In this document: positions 20,885 to 30,867 of the stretch, piece by piece
Position numbering within the stretch: position 1 is the stretch's first letter
Layout of the letters: every line of letters begins with the position of its first letter
Origin: Lithobates sylvaticus
Lineage: Eukaryota > Chordata > Amphibia > Anura > Ranidae
Assembly (NCBI GenBank): GCA_028564925.1
Contig: CM053033.1
Span: 84,985,468-85,049,467 of the forward strand
Length of the DNA: 64,000 nt
Reading direction: 5' to 3'
Made by a program: the position numbers and the translations under genes
The notes under the pieces: model-generated
Database searches by the model: none
What the model was told of the DNA's origin: nothing
What the model saw: the letters and a program-made list of their open reading frames with translations, nothing else

Positions 20885-20990
20885 CCCACACGTAGGCTGC
20901 CATGGAGTCTGTCAGGAAAAAGGAAAATTTATTATCAAATACTTACCGTAATTTTCCTTTCCTGATGGACTCCATGGCAGACGGAGTTCC
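20885..20990. repeat. DIRS internal complementary region
   Basis: The left part (to about 20922) is the reverse complement of the element's left tip, starting CCCACACGTAGGCTGCC. The right part (from about 20921) is the reverse complement of the right tip, including TACTTACCGTAATTTTCC against GGAAAATTACGGTAAGTA. One stretch thus spans both termini, the diagnostic DIRS feature. Confidence 0.88.
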
Positions 20991-21021
20991 CACCCATGAG
21001 TCATATGAGTAGGCTAGTTAC

Positions 21022-21172
21022 GGAACACAGTATGGAGTGGTGAGTGTTCTTTTATGGTAATGGGGTCCTATAGCATTGGAGAGGAGGCGGGGTTAACCCA
21101 CACGTAGGCTGCCATGGAGTCCATCAGGAAAGGAAAATTACGGTAAGTATTTGATAATAAATTTTCCTTTTT
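21022..21172 (-). repeat. DIRS right inverted terminal repeat plus extension
   Basis: GGAACACAGTATGGAGTGG through CTGCCATGGAGTCC mirrors the left repeat. It then extends beyond it by about 47 bp, ending at AAATTTTCCTTTTT, whose complement lies in the internal region. Confidence 0.88.
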
Positions 21173-22090
21173 TCTTTTTTAACATACTGTCACCAGTGCA
21201 GTACAGCATTATCATATGTCATGGTGTGGCGGTGATCGGGGAAACTAACTGGTGACAGCATGGAAAAAAAATTTTAATATATATTTATTTTTTTTGTATT
21301 ACATTTATTTTATTTTTGACGATTTTTTTTTTAATGCACTGTGATCAGAGCAATATTTAATTGTACTACTCTGGAGAAGTGATCAGGACTTTTTTTTTTT
21401 TTTTTACACATTATAATTGCTTATAGCAGTGCATTAAATTGCTATAAGCAAGCATTTTACTGAATGAAACTGATTCAGTTGTTTTCCTCGACTGTGATTG
21501 GCCAGAGCTTATCACATGATACAGATGGGCTGTGATTGGCCCTGTCTGTACCAGGTGATCACACTGACCAATCATAGCTAGCAACACAATGTTACACAAT
21601 GGATGGCGTGAAAGGAAGCCATCCATTGTTTACAACTGTCATGTAACCTGCTGTGATTGGTCACAGCAGCGGGCTGGTACCATGAGCAGTCATCGGCTGT
21701 GTCATATGACGTCCACCCTGATCGATGAGAGGCCCATACAGCTGTCATTCCGTGCATGAAGGCAAAAAACCTCCAGTATGCAGCCCACCCCAATACTTTA
21801 GCCCGATCCCGATTTAGCAATGTGCACGACAGCGGCTGCTGTCCCAGGTCTCTGCCTTCTCATTGGCTGAATGATAAAACAGCCACTGGCTCCCGCTGCT
21901 GTCAATCACAGCCAGTGAGGATGGAGCAGGGTTGAGCCCATTCTGTGTCTTATGGACACACAGAGCGAGTGCACTTGCTTTTGGGGGCACTCGGAGTAGA
22001 GAAGGGGCGCCAGCGGTGGATCCAAGAAGAGGAGGCTCGGGCCTGCTCTGTGCAAAACCATTACATAGAAATTGTCATTTAAAAAAAAAA
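21173..22090. repeat. Frog repeat hosting the DIRS element, right part
   Basis: Resumes after the DIRS edge with TTAACATACTGTCACCAG, T-runs and GATCAG words, and then several CTGTGATTGGC/CCAATCATAGC inverted words (21495-21670). No reading frame of note. The far boundary is not determined. Confidence 0.45.
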
Positions 22091-22945
22091 AATACCTTTA
22101 ATATATAAACATCTCATAGTTGCTTGCGCCAAGTCCCTCTTCTCCACTACACATTCCTTCCTACCCCATAACCTCTTATTACTTACAGCACCTTACTAAT
22201 AAATTGAATTGCTGGCATTAACATTAAAAAAATATATATATATGTTTTGGCAAGAGACGGGTTTAATTTAAAATAGAGAAGTGGAAACTCGCAGTTCTGT
22301 ATTCAGAAGAGGGCTACATAAAAATCTATGTGCAATATAGGCAAACAGAAAAAAAAAATGGATACACTACTGTAAAAAGTTACATTTTGTTGATGCTGCA
22401 TTTATTGTAACAACATACTAAAAGTTAAAATTACGCAATCATATGATTTCAAGGTGCATACAAGGTAACTATTATTGCCAGCTATTTGTCATGACTCCCA
22501 GGAGTGTGCAGCTCCTGCAGAGACAAAGGGAATGCCCTGCACATCCCCTACTAATCAACACATTCAAAACGTCAGATTAGGAATAATGTTAGCAGGAGAG
22601 ACCAGAGAGGCTCCTGAAGTTGCAGACTGCATCAAACAAAAAGTATGCATATAGATTTTTGCGGAAATTTTTTTATTATTTAATAATAATGTTTATTGTT
22701 AATTCATTTATTTTATTAATTTTTTTTTTTTTTACCATGTGTGACAAATGTTTTTTTTTTCCTTTGGTTTAATGAATTTATTTTCCACCATGGCAAACTT
22801 TGTTGTTAAAAACTAGTGTCTAAAACTATTGCAAGTCTGCATGCATCACAATGTACAGCAACAGTATTGGATTAAAAAAAAAGCTCTACCTTTATTAGTA
22901 AAAAAAAAAAAAAGCAGGAGGAAGCATTTCCCTAGTCTTCTCTCT
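22091..22945. other. Intergenic DNA, no gene seen
   Basis: A/T-rich with several T- and A-runs (for example 22720-22733, 22901-22914). No coding signal. Confidence 0.55.
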
Positions 22946-22947
22946 TC

Positions 22948-23355
22948 TGCCCCATACACACGGTCGGAAATTCCGACCACAAAATCCATCGGATTTTTTC
23001 CGGCAGATTTTGTCCGACACTGGTGTTGCATACACACGGTCGGACAAAGTTGTCGGAAAATCCGATCATTCTGAACGTGGTGACGTTTGTTGCCTACAAC
23101 GGGACTACGTAGAGGCTAGTAGCCAATAGCTTTGGTCTTGTAATGTGATCTGAGCATGCGTGGCACTTTGTCCGTCGGAATTCGCTACACACGATCGGAA
23201 AAAGTCCGATAAAATTTGAGAGCAGGAGATAAAACTTTGTCCGTCAGAAAATCCGACGGAAAAAGTCTGATGGAGCCTACACACGGTCGGAATTTCCGAC
23301 AACATTGTCCGATATGACATTTTCCATCGGAAAATCCGACCGTGTCTATGGGGCA
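22948..23355. mobile_element. MITE (TGCCCCATACACAC ends), TTC target
   Basis: Ends TGCCCCATACACACGG and CCGTGTCTATGGGGCA with identical TTC at both sides (22945-22947, 23356-23358). The interior is packed with GTCCGAC/GTCGGA words. Same family as 29231, 38605 and 48023. Non-coding. Confidence 0.85.
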
Positions 23356-23358
23356 TTC

Positions 23359-23677
23359 CAGTGATCAGACTGTACATTCTAACTTTACAGCAAGTCACAA
23401 AAAAAGAGGCTGATCTGTGTCAGACATTTGTGAACAGGCACAAGGATTTGCATGGCCGTGTCATTTCTGTGTTGCTGTCATTATTCCAGGAATGAGATTC
23501 TTGCTTTAGATTATGCTTGAACAAAGATGGTGCTCTGGAGAGAAAAGCAGATGAAGGCACTGTCTGGGGGCGGACGGTGATCTTTGTGACAGCTAATAAA
23601 TACCTGACAGTATTAAGTATTAGTTATTAGCGATACACTGAACATGAAAAATATATATATATAATGCAAGGTCTACT
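23359..23677. other. Intergenic DNA, no gene seen
   Basis: No feature beyond a short TA run near 23651-23662. Confidence 0.55.
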
Positions 23678-24355
23678 TTAACCAATTCAGCTCCAGAAGA
23701 TCCCCCCCCCCCCCCCTTCACGACTAAGCCATTGTTTGCGATACAGCACTGCGTTACTTTAAGTGACAATTGCGCGGTTGTGCGACGTTGTACCTAAATT
23801 AAATGTATGTCCTTTTTTCCTCACAAATCAAGCTTCCTTTTGGTGGTATTTAATCACCTCTGCATTTTTTTTTTTTGCACTATAAACAAAAAAGCCTACA
23901 ATTTAGAAAAAAAATATATATATTTTTTACTGTCTGCTATAAAACATATCCAATAAAAGATGTTTTTTATTTAATCTAATTTCTTCATCAATTTAGGCCA
24001 ATATGTATTCCGCTACATATTTTTGGAAAAAAATAAATCCTAATAAGCGTATATTGATTGGTTTGCGCAAAAGATTTAGCATCTACAAACTATGGCATAT
24101 ACTTATGGAATTTTTATTTATTTATTTACTAGTAATGGCGGCGAATAGCGATAGGACTGCGATATTGCAGCGGACAAGTCGGACACTAACTGACACTTTT
24201 GTGGGAACCAGTGACACTAATACAGTGATCAAAAATATGTACTGTCACTGGTACTAATGACACTGGCTGGGCAGGGGTTAACATTAGGGGCGATCAAAGG
24301 GATAACTGTGCGCCTAGCCTGTGTTTGGGCATTGTGTGTTAGGTGCTTTTACTAA

Positions 24356-24806
24356 GGCTCGATTCACATCTATGCATTTTGCTTTTGAGCGTTTTTGCAG
24401 TGCTTTTTGCGGTGCTCGCCGTGTTTTTGGACACGCGGTTTTACCGTGATTTTGCAGCTATTTTGCAGCGTTTTGCTTTTTTTTTTGACATTTTTTACAC
24501 TGTGGTTGCTGAGCAACCAGCTATATACAGTGTAAAAAAAAAAAAATTAAAAAAAAAAAATCGCAAAACGCAAATCATGGCAAAATCGCTGTAAAAACGT
24601 GGTACTTGCGTTTTGGATGCGGGTCCATTGACTTCTATTACATGCAAAACTCTGCATTTTGCATGAAAAAAAGTGCCTGACCCTTTCCAAAAACGCAGAG
24701 GCACAAAAATGCATTGATGTGAACATGCTCCATAGGAACCCATGTTAAAAAATGTCCCTGCATTTCTGCAAAATGCATCAAAAAACGCATTAGTGTGAAT
24801 CAAGCC
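24356..24806. mobile_element. MITE (GGCTCGATTCACAT ends), nested
   Basis: Ends GGCTCGATTCACATC and GTGTGAATCAAGCC, TAA on both sides (24353-24355, 24807-24809). The middle is rich in GCATTTTGC/GCAAAATGC. Its short frames are non-genic. Confidence 0.85.
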
Positions 24807-25014
24807 TAAGGGAAGGCATGTGCCTACTGTGCAGGGACATAGGATCCATGCCTTCCTTACTGACAGAACGGCAAACTGCCTTGTTTACATAGGCAGACCA
24901 CCGCCCTGCCTGTGTACGAACGATCAGAGGGTGCCAGCAGTCATCGAGTACACGGGACCTCCTGATCGGATGTAGAATCAGAGCGCGCCTGCTACCCAGA
25001 ACTGCAAGATCACG

Positions 25015-25072
25015 TGTATATATATATATATAGATAGATAGATATGAATGAGAGAGAGAGAGAGAGAGAGAG
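25015..25072. repeat. TA / GATA / GA compound microsatellite
   Basis: Consecutive (TA)n, (GATA)n and (GA)n tracts within the piggyBac-like element. Confidence 0.9.
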
Positions 25073-25129
25073 ATATGTGATCCTGCACAGCGCAGTAAAA
25101 CTGCTATAGGGCGGTCGGCAAATGGTTAA

Positions 25130-25990
25130 CAGGTTGCTTTATTTTAAAATAATTTTCTGCTTGGGCCGGAGTTCCCTATTAACTCAGTGGATATTTTGTA
25201 CATGTTCCCAGTGCTGTTTTTTTTTTCCCAGCCTCGTTGATTTGCGAGCAGCGATAACAGGCTTTCTAGAAACGTTGGCGTGTGTGGCAGGCAGGATAAT
25301 TCAGGGTTTAAGTTGCAGAGGTCCGGTTGACCAGTCACTCAGTGACACAGGAAATTGGACCGACGTGAAATCAAGGTGTGCGGGTGATAAGTGCCGCCAC
25401 GGCGTGACAAATAGCAGCCGAAGAACGGCTCTGTGGTGGCGTCCGCTGGTCCCCGCCTACTTGCGAGGAAAAGCTGTAATCAGAGGGGGTGAGCGCCGGC
25501 TTACAAGTCGGAAAAACACATTGGCAACAATAAAACAGCAATTTGTGCCTTTCACAGCCTGTTATTACAAGAATCAACTTCTGAGACTCGATCCCGTGAG
25601 GGTTACATATAAAAACACGGGCGCGGGACTCTGGCAACAAAACATTGTTGAGTTGCTCGCTGAAGGTTCAAGTAACCTAAATACAAGTGATCGTTAGGTG
25701 AAAGAGCTGATAAACTGCACAAATTGCTTTGTCCATGCTAAAGTTAGCGGTTTTTACTTTTACATTATATTCACTTTGGCTGTCTTTACTGTTCCAATGT
25801 TATCAGACATATTAGACTAATGAAGGCGTTAAAGTGGTTGTAAACCCTTACATATACCCAGTGAAGTGACTGGCCTCAGGTGATACGCAGAAAAAAATCC
25901 TCCTACATAAGTTTAAGTGTACCTGTTTATCTGCGGCCCTTTCTTCTCTACATAAGTTTAAAACCCAGAATTTGTACAGCTTATCTGAGG
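25130..25990. other. Unique-looking DNA, no confident gene
   Basis: A 191-codon frame at 25122-25697 spans a GC-mixed stretch, but it starts inside the piggyBac-like element and shows no domain, so I do not call it. 25829 onward begins TTAA|AGTGGTTGTAAACCC, the left end of a TTAA-type MITE without a visible partner. Confidence 0.5.
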
Positions 25991-26546
25991 TTTAGCAGGC
26001 AGGGGTGGGGCAGGGGCAGCCTGTGCATTGTGGGCGCACGGGCGCCGCCCCCCCATCACAGCTGCTGCTCTCCCTATCCATGCGCCCAGCCCCTTTCAGG
26101 ATGCTGGACGCATGAATTCCTATGGCGGGAGGTGTTTTTTTAATCACCTGATTAGAGCCAGAGGCCACCCAAATAGGGTGGGCTTGGGGTGCAGAGAGTT
26201 CCCCCCCGATCCTATCCAATTGTGTGACCATAGCGAATACATTTTTGCTATTTTCACACTACAGTTCCTCCTCGCCAATCAGGAGGCAGGTCGTGAGTCC
26301 TGTTTCCCGATTGGCCAAGGCGCCAGGCGATCCTATTGGATGCCTAGCGCTTTGGAGAGCTAGACCTGCCGCTGCCCGGAGGACACAGAAGGCCAGGGGG
26401 ACACAGGAGAGCAGCTCCCCCTCATAGTAAGTGCCAGGGGGGAGGTGGCGGACAGTGGGTGGATTCTATAAGGTGTGGGATTGGTCAAATAGGAAGGGCG
26501 GAGTCTGGCGCCCCCCCATGCTAAAACTTCACCAGCCACCACTGGG
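25991..26546. mobile_element. hAT-type element, right end clear
   Basis: Ends CACCAGCCACCACTG, the mirror of the CAGTGGTGGCTGGTG start at 2901. The interior carries inverted CCAATCAGG / CCGATTGG words and C-runs like the other copies. The left end and target duplication are not resolved. Confidence 0.6.
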
Positions 26547-26752
26547 GCGGGCATATGATGTCACACACTGCACAGCTCAGTGAGGACAGATAAGGTTAAC
26601 CTGAGAGCGGAGTGGAGGGAATCGACACACCCGTTCTACACAGTCTCATAGGGAAACATGCACAGCTGGGGCGATCAATTGCAGGCTGTGTGCTGGAGGC
26701 CCCCTCCCCAAATCACCTGTGATTGATTGTTCGGAGTCAGGAAAAGCTTTCA

Positions 26753-27063
26753 GGCTCGGTTCATTCTACTGCGACCTGAAAGTCGTGACTTTGCCAGGCA
26801 ACTTCCTGGTGATTTGCTGGCGACTTGAGTACTACATCAATATACTGTAGATGAGGATCCGACTTGGAGGCGACTTCCATTAAAGTCTATGGGCACAAGT
26901 CGGATAGAAGTCGCCTTAGTACAGGAACCTTTTCTAAAGTTGGAGCGACTTCAGTAGTGCTAATTAAAAGTAGTGCTCTCATTGACTAAAATGGTATTTC
27001 ACATGTCACACGACTTGGGGTCTCACAAGTCGAATCCCAAGTTGCGGCAGTGTGAGCCGAGCC
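26753..27063. mobile_element. MITE (GGCTCGGTTCATTC ends), TCA target
   Basis: Ends GGCTCGGTTCA and TGTGAGCCGAGCC with TCA at both sides (26750-26752, 27064-27066). Rich in CGACTT/AAGTCG words; the middle contains CATTAAAGTCTATGGGC. Non-coding. Confidence 0.8.
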
Positions 27064-27335
27064 TCAGAAGGGATTCATGCAGATAGCACGGGAAGGATAC
27101 AGCAGAGAGAAATCACACTTAGTGCTTTGGACTGAGACAAGTACACGCTATAGAGGGATATGCTTTGTTCGCTTTTTATGTCTGAGGTTTACCACAACTT
27201 AAAGGGAATGTTCACATCAGCCACTGTGTTACAATGCTTGTGTCTTAAAGTTTAATTCCCATGCAGTGCAAGGCAGTGGATTGCCTTGCACTGCAAAAAA
27301 GTACTGCATGCAACATATTGTTCCAACGCACACCA

Positions 27336-28640
27336 CCGCAATGCAGTACTTTGTTCCAGCGTACACCACACCGCAATGCAGTACTTTGTTCCAGCGTACA
27401 CCACACCGCAATGCAGTACTTTGTTCCAGCGTACACCACACCGCAATGCAGTACTTTGTTCCAGCGTACACCACACCGCAATGCAGTACTTTGTTCCAGC
27501 GTACACCACACCGCAATGCAGTACTTTGTTCCAGCGTACACCACACCGCAATGCAGTACTTTGTTCCAGCGTACACCACACCGCAATGCAGTACTTTGTT
27601 CCAGCGTACACCACACCGCAATGCAGTACTTTGTTCCAGCGTACACCACACCGCAATGCAGTACTTTGTTCCAGCGTACACCACACCGCAATGCAGTACT
27701 TTGTTCCAGCGTACACCACACCGCAATGCAGTACTTTGTTCCAGCGTACACCACACGCACACCACCGCAATACGGTACTTTGTTCCAGCGTACACCACAC
27801 CGCAATGCGGTACTTTGTTCCAGCGTACACCACACCGCAATGCGGTACTTTGTTCCAGCGTACACCACACGCACACCACCGCAATGCGGTACTTTGTTCC
27901 AGCGTACACCACACCACAATGCAGTACTTTGTTCCAGCGTACACCACACGCACACCACCACAATGCAGTACTTTGTTCCAGCGTACACCACACGCACACC
28001 ACCACAATGCAGTAATTTGTTCCAGCGTACACCACACCGCAATGCAGTACTTTGTTCCAGCGTACACCACACCGCAATGCGGTACTTTGTTCCAGCGTAC
28101 ACCACACCGCAATGCGGTACTTTGTTCCAGCGTACACCACACCGCAATGCAGTACTTTGTTCCAGCGTACACCACACCGCAATGCGGTACTTTGTTCCAG
28201 CGTACACCACACCGCAATGCAGTACTTTGTTCCAGCGTACACCACACCGCAATGCGGTACTTTGTTCCAGCGTATACCACACCGCAATGCAGTACTTTGT
28301 TCCAGCGTACACCACACCGCAATGCGGTACTTTGTTCCAGCGTACACCACACCGCAATGCAGTACTTTGTTCCAGCGTACACCACACCGCAATGCAGTAC
28401 TTTGTTCCAGCGTACACCACACCGCAATGCAGTACTTTGTTCCAGCGTACACCACACCGCAATGCGGTACTTTGTTCCAGCGTACACCACACCGCAATGC
28501 AGTACTTTGTTCCAGCGTACACCACACCGCAATGCAGTACTTTGTTCCAGCGTACACCACACCGCAATGCGGTACTTTGTTCCAGCGTACACCACACCGC
28601 AATGCAGTACTTTGTTCCAGCGTACACCACCTGCACACCA
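27336..28640. repeat. 35-bp minisatellite, about 36 copies
   Basis: The unit contains GCAATGCAGTACTTTGTTCC followed by AGCGTACACCACACC, 35 bp in all. The first dozen units are almost identical. After 27750 some units gain an 11-bp CGCACACCACA-type insert, and GCAGTAC alternates with GCGGTAC. Since 35 is not a multiple of three but the repeat has no stop in several frames, long frames appear on both strands (up to about 499 codons); none is a gene. The flanks at 27240-27335 and 28640-28755 look like the two halves of a MITE in which the array expanded. Confidence 0.95.
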
Positions 28641-28759
28641 TCACAATGCAGTGGTGTGAACTTGGCAGATAAGAAGACATTCTGCCTTGTAGTGCGGTGG
28701 GACTGCGCTAGAATAGCCACCCAAAGCAGTCCCGCCACATCATGGGTGAAGAGGCCCTA

Positions 28760-29179
28760 AAGCTAAATTCCAGACCAAAGCTAAATAGACAGATTTAAGA
28801 TGTGTGGGAACGGTGTTGCCTGTCTAAGGTTTTGCATTCTGTTCATCCAGTCCTGAGGATTTACACAGCTCTGCCTCACAGCACAGCCCTATCTAGTAAA
28901 AAAGGGGACCTGATTTTTCTCTGCTATAGTTTCACTCTCAGGCCCCTCGCCCAATGACTGAACAATGAAAGGAGAAGCAGTGCACCGATGAGTTCCCGTC
29001 TGTCACTCTCTCTCCCCGTATCTGCATGCTTCGTTCACTGCAGTACTCCCAACTGGCTCTTTGTACTGCTTCTCCCTCAGTCTAAGCTCTGCTGTACAGT
29101 AATTTCCAAGAGGCGGATACCAAGTCAAATTCAGGTTCTTACAATGTTTTCATTTGAAAAAAATAAATTTTGTGATGTA
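28760..29179. other. Intergenic DNA, no gene seen
   Basis: No domain-bearing frame; ordinary composition. Confidence 0.5.
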
Positions 29180-29183
29180 TTAA

Positions 29184-29904
29184 AGTAGAACTAAAGGCCA
29201 AACGTTTTATTTCTTTTTTGGATAGAGTAATGCCCCGTACACGCGGTCGGAAATTCTGACCACAAAATCTGTCAGATTTTTTCCGGCGGATTTTGTCCTA
29301 CACTGGTGTTGCATACACACGGTCGGACAAAGTTGTCGGAAAATCCGATCATTCTGAACGTGGTGACGTTTGTTGCCTACGACGGGACTACGTAGAGGCT
29401 AGTAGCCAATAGCTTTGGTCTTGTAATGTGATCTGAGCATGCGTGGCACTTTGTCCGTCGGAATTCGCTCCACACGATCGGAAAAAGTCCGAAAGAACTT
29501 TGTTGTCAGAAAATTTGAGAGCAGGATCTCAAACTTTTTCCGTCGGCCCACACACGGTCGGAATTTCCGACAACATGGTCCGATAAAACATTTTCTGTCT
29601 GAAAATCCGACCGTGTGTACGGGGCATAAGAGGGTTATAACTTCTGTCAGTTTTTTTTTTCTTTTTGACATCTATGTCCCATTGTCTAGATTTCCCCTTA
29701 CCTCCTGTCCCACAGCCAAGACAGGAAATGAGAGGAAATCCCTCCAAAGTGGGATCCTTTGTTGTCACCATGATCGCTAGAACCTTGTGTCCCCACTGGA
29801 AGATTTCCCATCTATTCTTGTTCTAGTGACAACCAAGAACAAAAACCTGACAGTTGTTCTAATCCCTCTCTACTCTACCCAAATCTGGAAAAAAAGTTCT
29901 GCCT
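29184..29904. mobile_element. TTAA-flanked MITE with nested MITE
   Basis: TTAA at 29180-29183 and 29905-29908. Inverted ends AGTAGAACTAAAGG and AAAAGTTCTGCCT. Interrupted by the MITE at 29231-29626. Non-coding. Confidence 0.6.
29231..29626. mobile_element. MITE (TGCCCCGTACAC ends)
   Basis: Ends TGCCCCGTACACGCGG and CCGTGTGTACGGGGCA, TAA on both sides (29228-29230, 29627-29629). Very similar in order of motifs to 22948 and 48023. Confidence 0.88.
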
Positions 29905-30175
29905 TTAATTACTGTACCTTTTTATAATCATTAAAGTATATCTAATGTCTCTTAACAAAAACATGGCTGTTGCTAATACCAACCTTTGCTTCTGCAGATG
30001 CCAACTGCCTGGCTGTCATGCTAACTGCCTGGCTTAAAAACAGGTGAGTATTGAAAAAAGGACTTCAGTTCTGACCTACGCGTTTTGCTCTGGGTCAGTG
30101 ACTGGCTGAGGCAAGTGTGTTGTCATCACAGCCAGGCAAATAGCATTTTCAGAAGTCATCAACAATGACAGTTTA

Positions 30176-30867
30176 TGTTACGTACCTGGACGTAGAGCCT
30201 GACTTGTAGGAGGAGACCTCTCATACAGCGCTGGTTCACGTGCCACTGGAGATGGGGACAGTGGTGACGTGAGCACAGTGGGGTAGGAGTGCCTGGTTTG
30301 TAGAGGAAGGTGTTGGAACCAACAGGAAGGTCCTCCAGTAATGTCCGTATGCGGATGGCAGGATGTAGGACTGCAGCTGTAGGTGGTTGAAGCAGGATAC
30401 AACAGAACCAGGCAACAGGTGGATCAAACAAGTGGGAATCAGCAGAGGCAAGGTCAGACAGTCCAGTTGGCAACAGCAGATCAATCAGATGATAGGAGCA
30501 GGCAATAGCAGAGTCGGTAGGCAGGCTGGAGTCGGTAACCAAAGACAGATGTAACAAGGTCAGGCAGGCCGGGTCGGGTAGGAGAAGGTAGAGTAGTCCA
30601 AACAGAGCCGGGTCGGTAACGGGAGATCACAGGTTCAGGTTTCGGATCAGGTTTTCGGGTGGCTGACAAGCAGGAAGCTTAAAGACAACACAGCACTGGC
30701 TGAGTGTCACTGCTGGGCTTTTAAAGCCCGTTTTGGCGCCAATTGCGTTCCCGCGCATGCGCACATGCACGCGCGCGCCGCCGCGCGCGCTAACGCGCAC
30801 GCGCGCGCGCCCGCCGCGCACCTATGTGCGCACGGAAGGACCGGAAATGCCTGGAAAGTCCTTGACA
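30176..30867 (-). repeat. 3' LTR of chromovirus
   Basis: 692 bp, near-identical to the 5' LTR apart from a 12-bp length difference in the alternating CG-rich segment. Contains an NRF1-type palindrome GCGCATGCGC (30753-30762). The element's reading frame ends just inside it. Confidence 0.95.

Larger units (their letters stand above)
15346..21172 (+). mobile_element. DIRS-type tyrosine-recombinase retroelement
   Basis: Fossil class: retroelement related to DIRS1, looks whole, no clear break in the parts I can read, probably young. Parts in order: left inverted terminal repeat 15354-15455; presumed promoter 15.84-16.0 kb; gag-like frame; reverse transcriptase/RNase H/methyltransferase-like frame; tyrosine-recombinase frame; internal complementary region 20885-20990; right inverted repeat 21022-21125 with an extra terminal extension to about 21172. 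The internal region is complementary to both outer ends, the arrangement DIRS elements use to make a circular intermediate. No target duplication is expected for this group. Confidence 0.92.
23682..25125. mobile_element. piggyBac-like non-autonomous element with nested MITE
   Basis: TTAA at 23678-23681 and 25126-25129. Inverted ends CCAATTCAGCTCC and GGGCGGTCGGCAAATGG are weakly matched. Interior words (CTTTTGGTGGTATTTAATCACC, TTTTTTGCAC) match those in the 1-874 and 12043 copies. The longer middle, with GACACTAACTGACAC and CACTGGCTGGGCAGGGG, belongs to the same frog family from memory. A MITE sits at 24356-24806 and a TA/GATA/GA microsatellite at 25015-25072. No transposase. Confidence 0.65.

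Noticed and set aside
25122-25697. 191-codon plus-strand frame as a host gene.
   Set aside because: It begins inside a piggyBac-like repeat and shows no domain, splice pattern or family resemblance.
27336-28640. Regular repeat array that might suggest CRISPR.
   Set aside because: There are no unique spacers between repeats, units are directly contiguous, and the DNA is eukaryotic.
27229-28760. Seven overlapping frames of 200-499 codons on both strands, looking like a Cys/Trp-rich repeat protein.
   Set aside because: They are all readings of the 35-bp minisatellite, which lacks stops in several frames. There is no domain and no upstream gene structure.
30159-30821. Minus-strand frames of 132, 82, 74 and 62 codons, with identical copies at 35210-35884.
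   Set aside because: They are duplicated because they lie in the two LTRs; no protein features.
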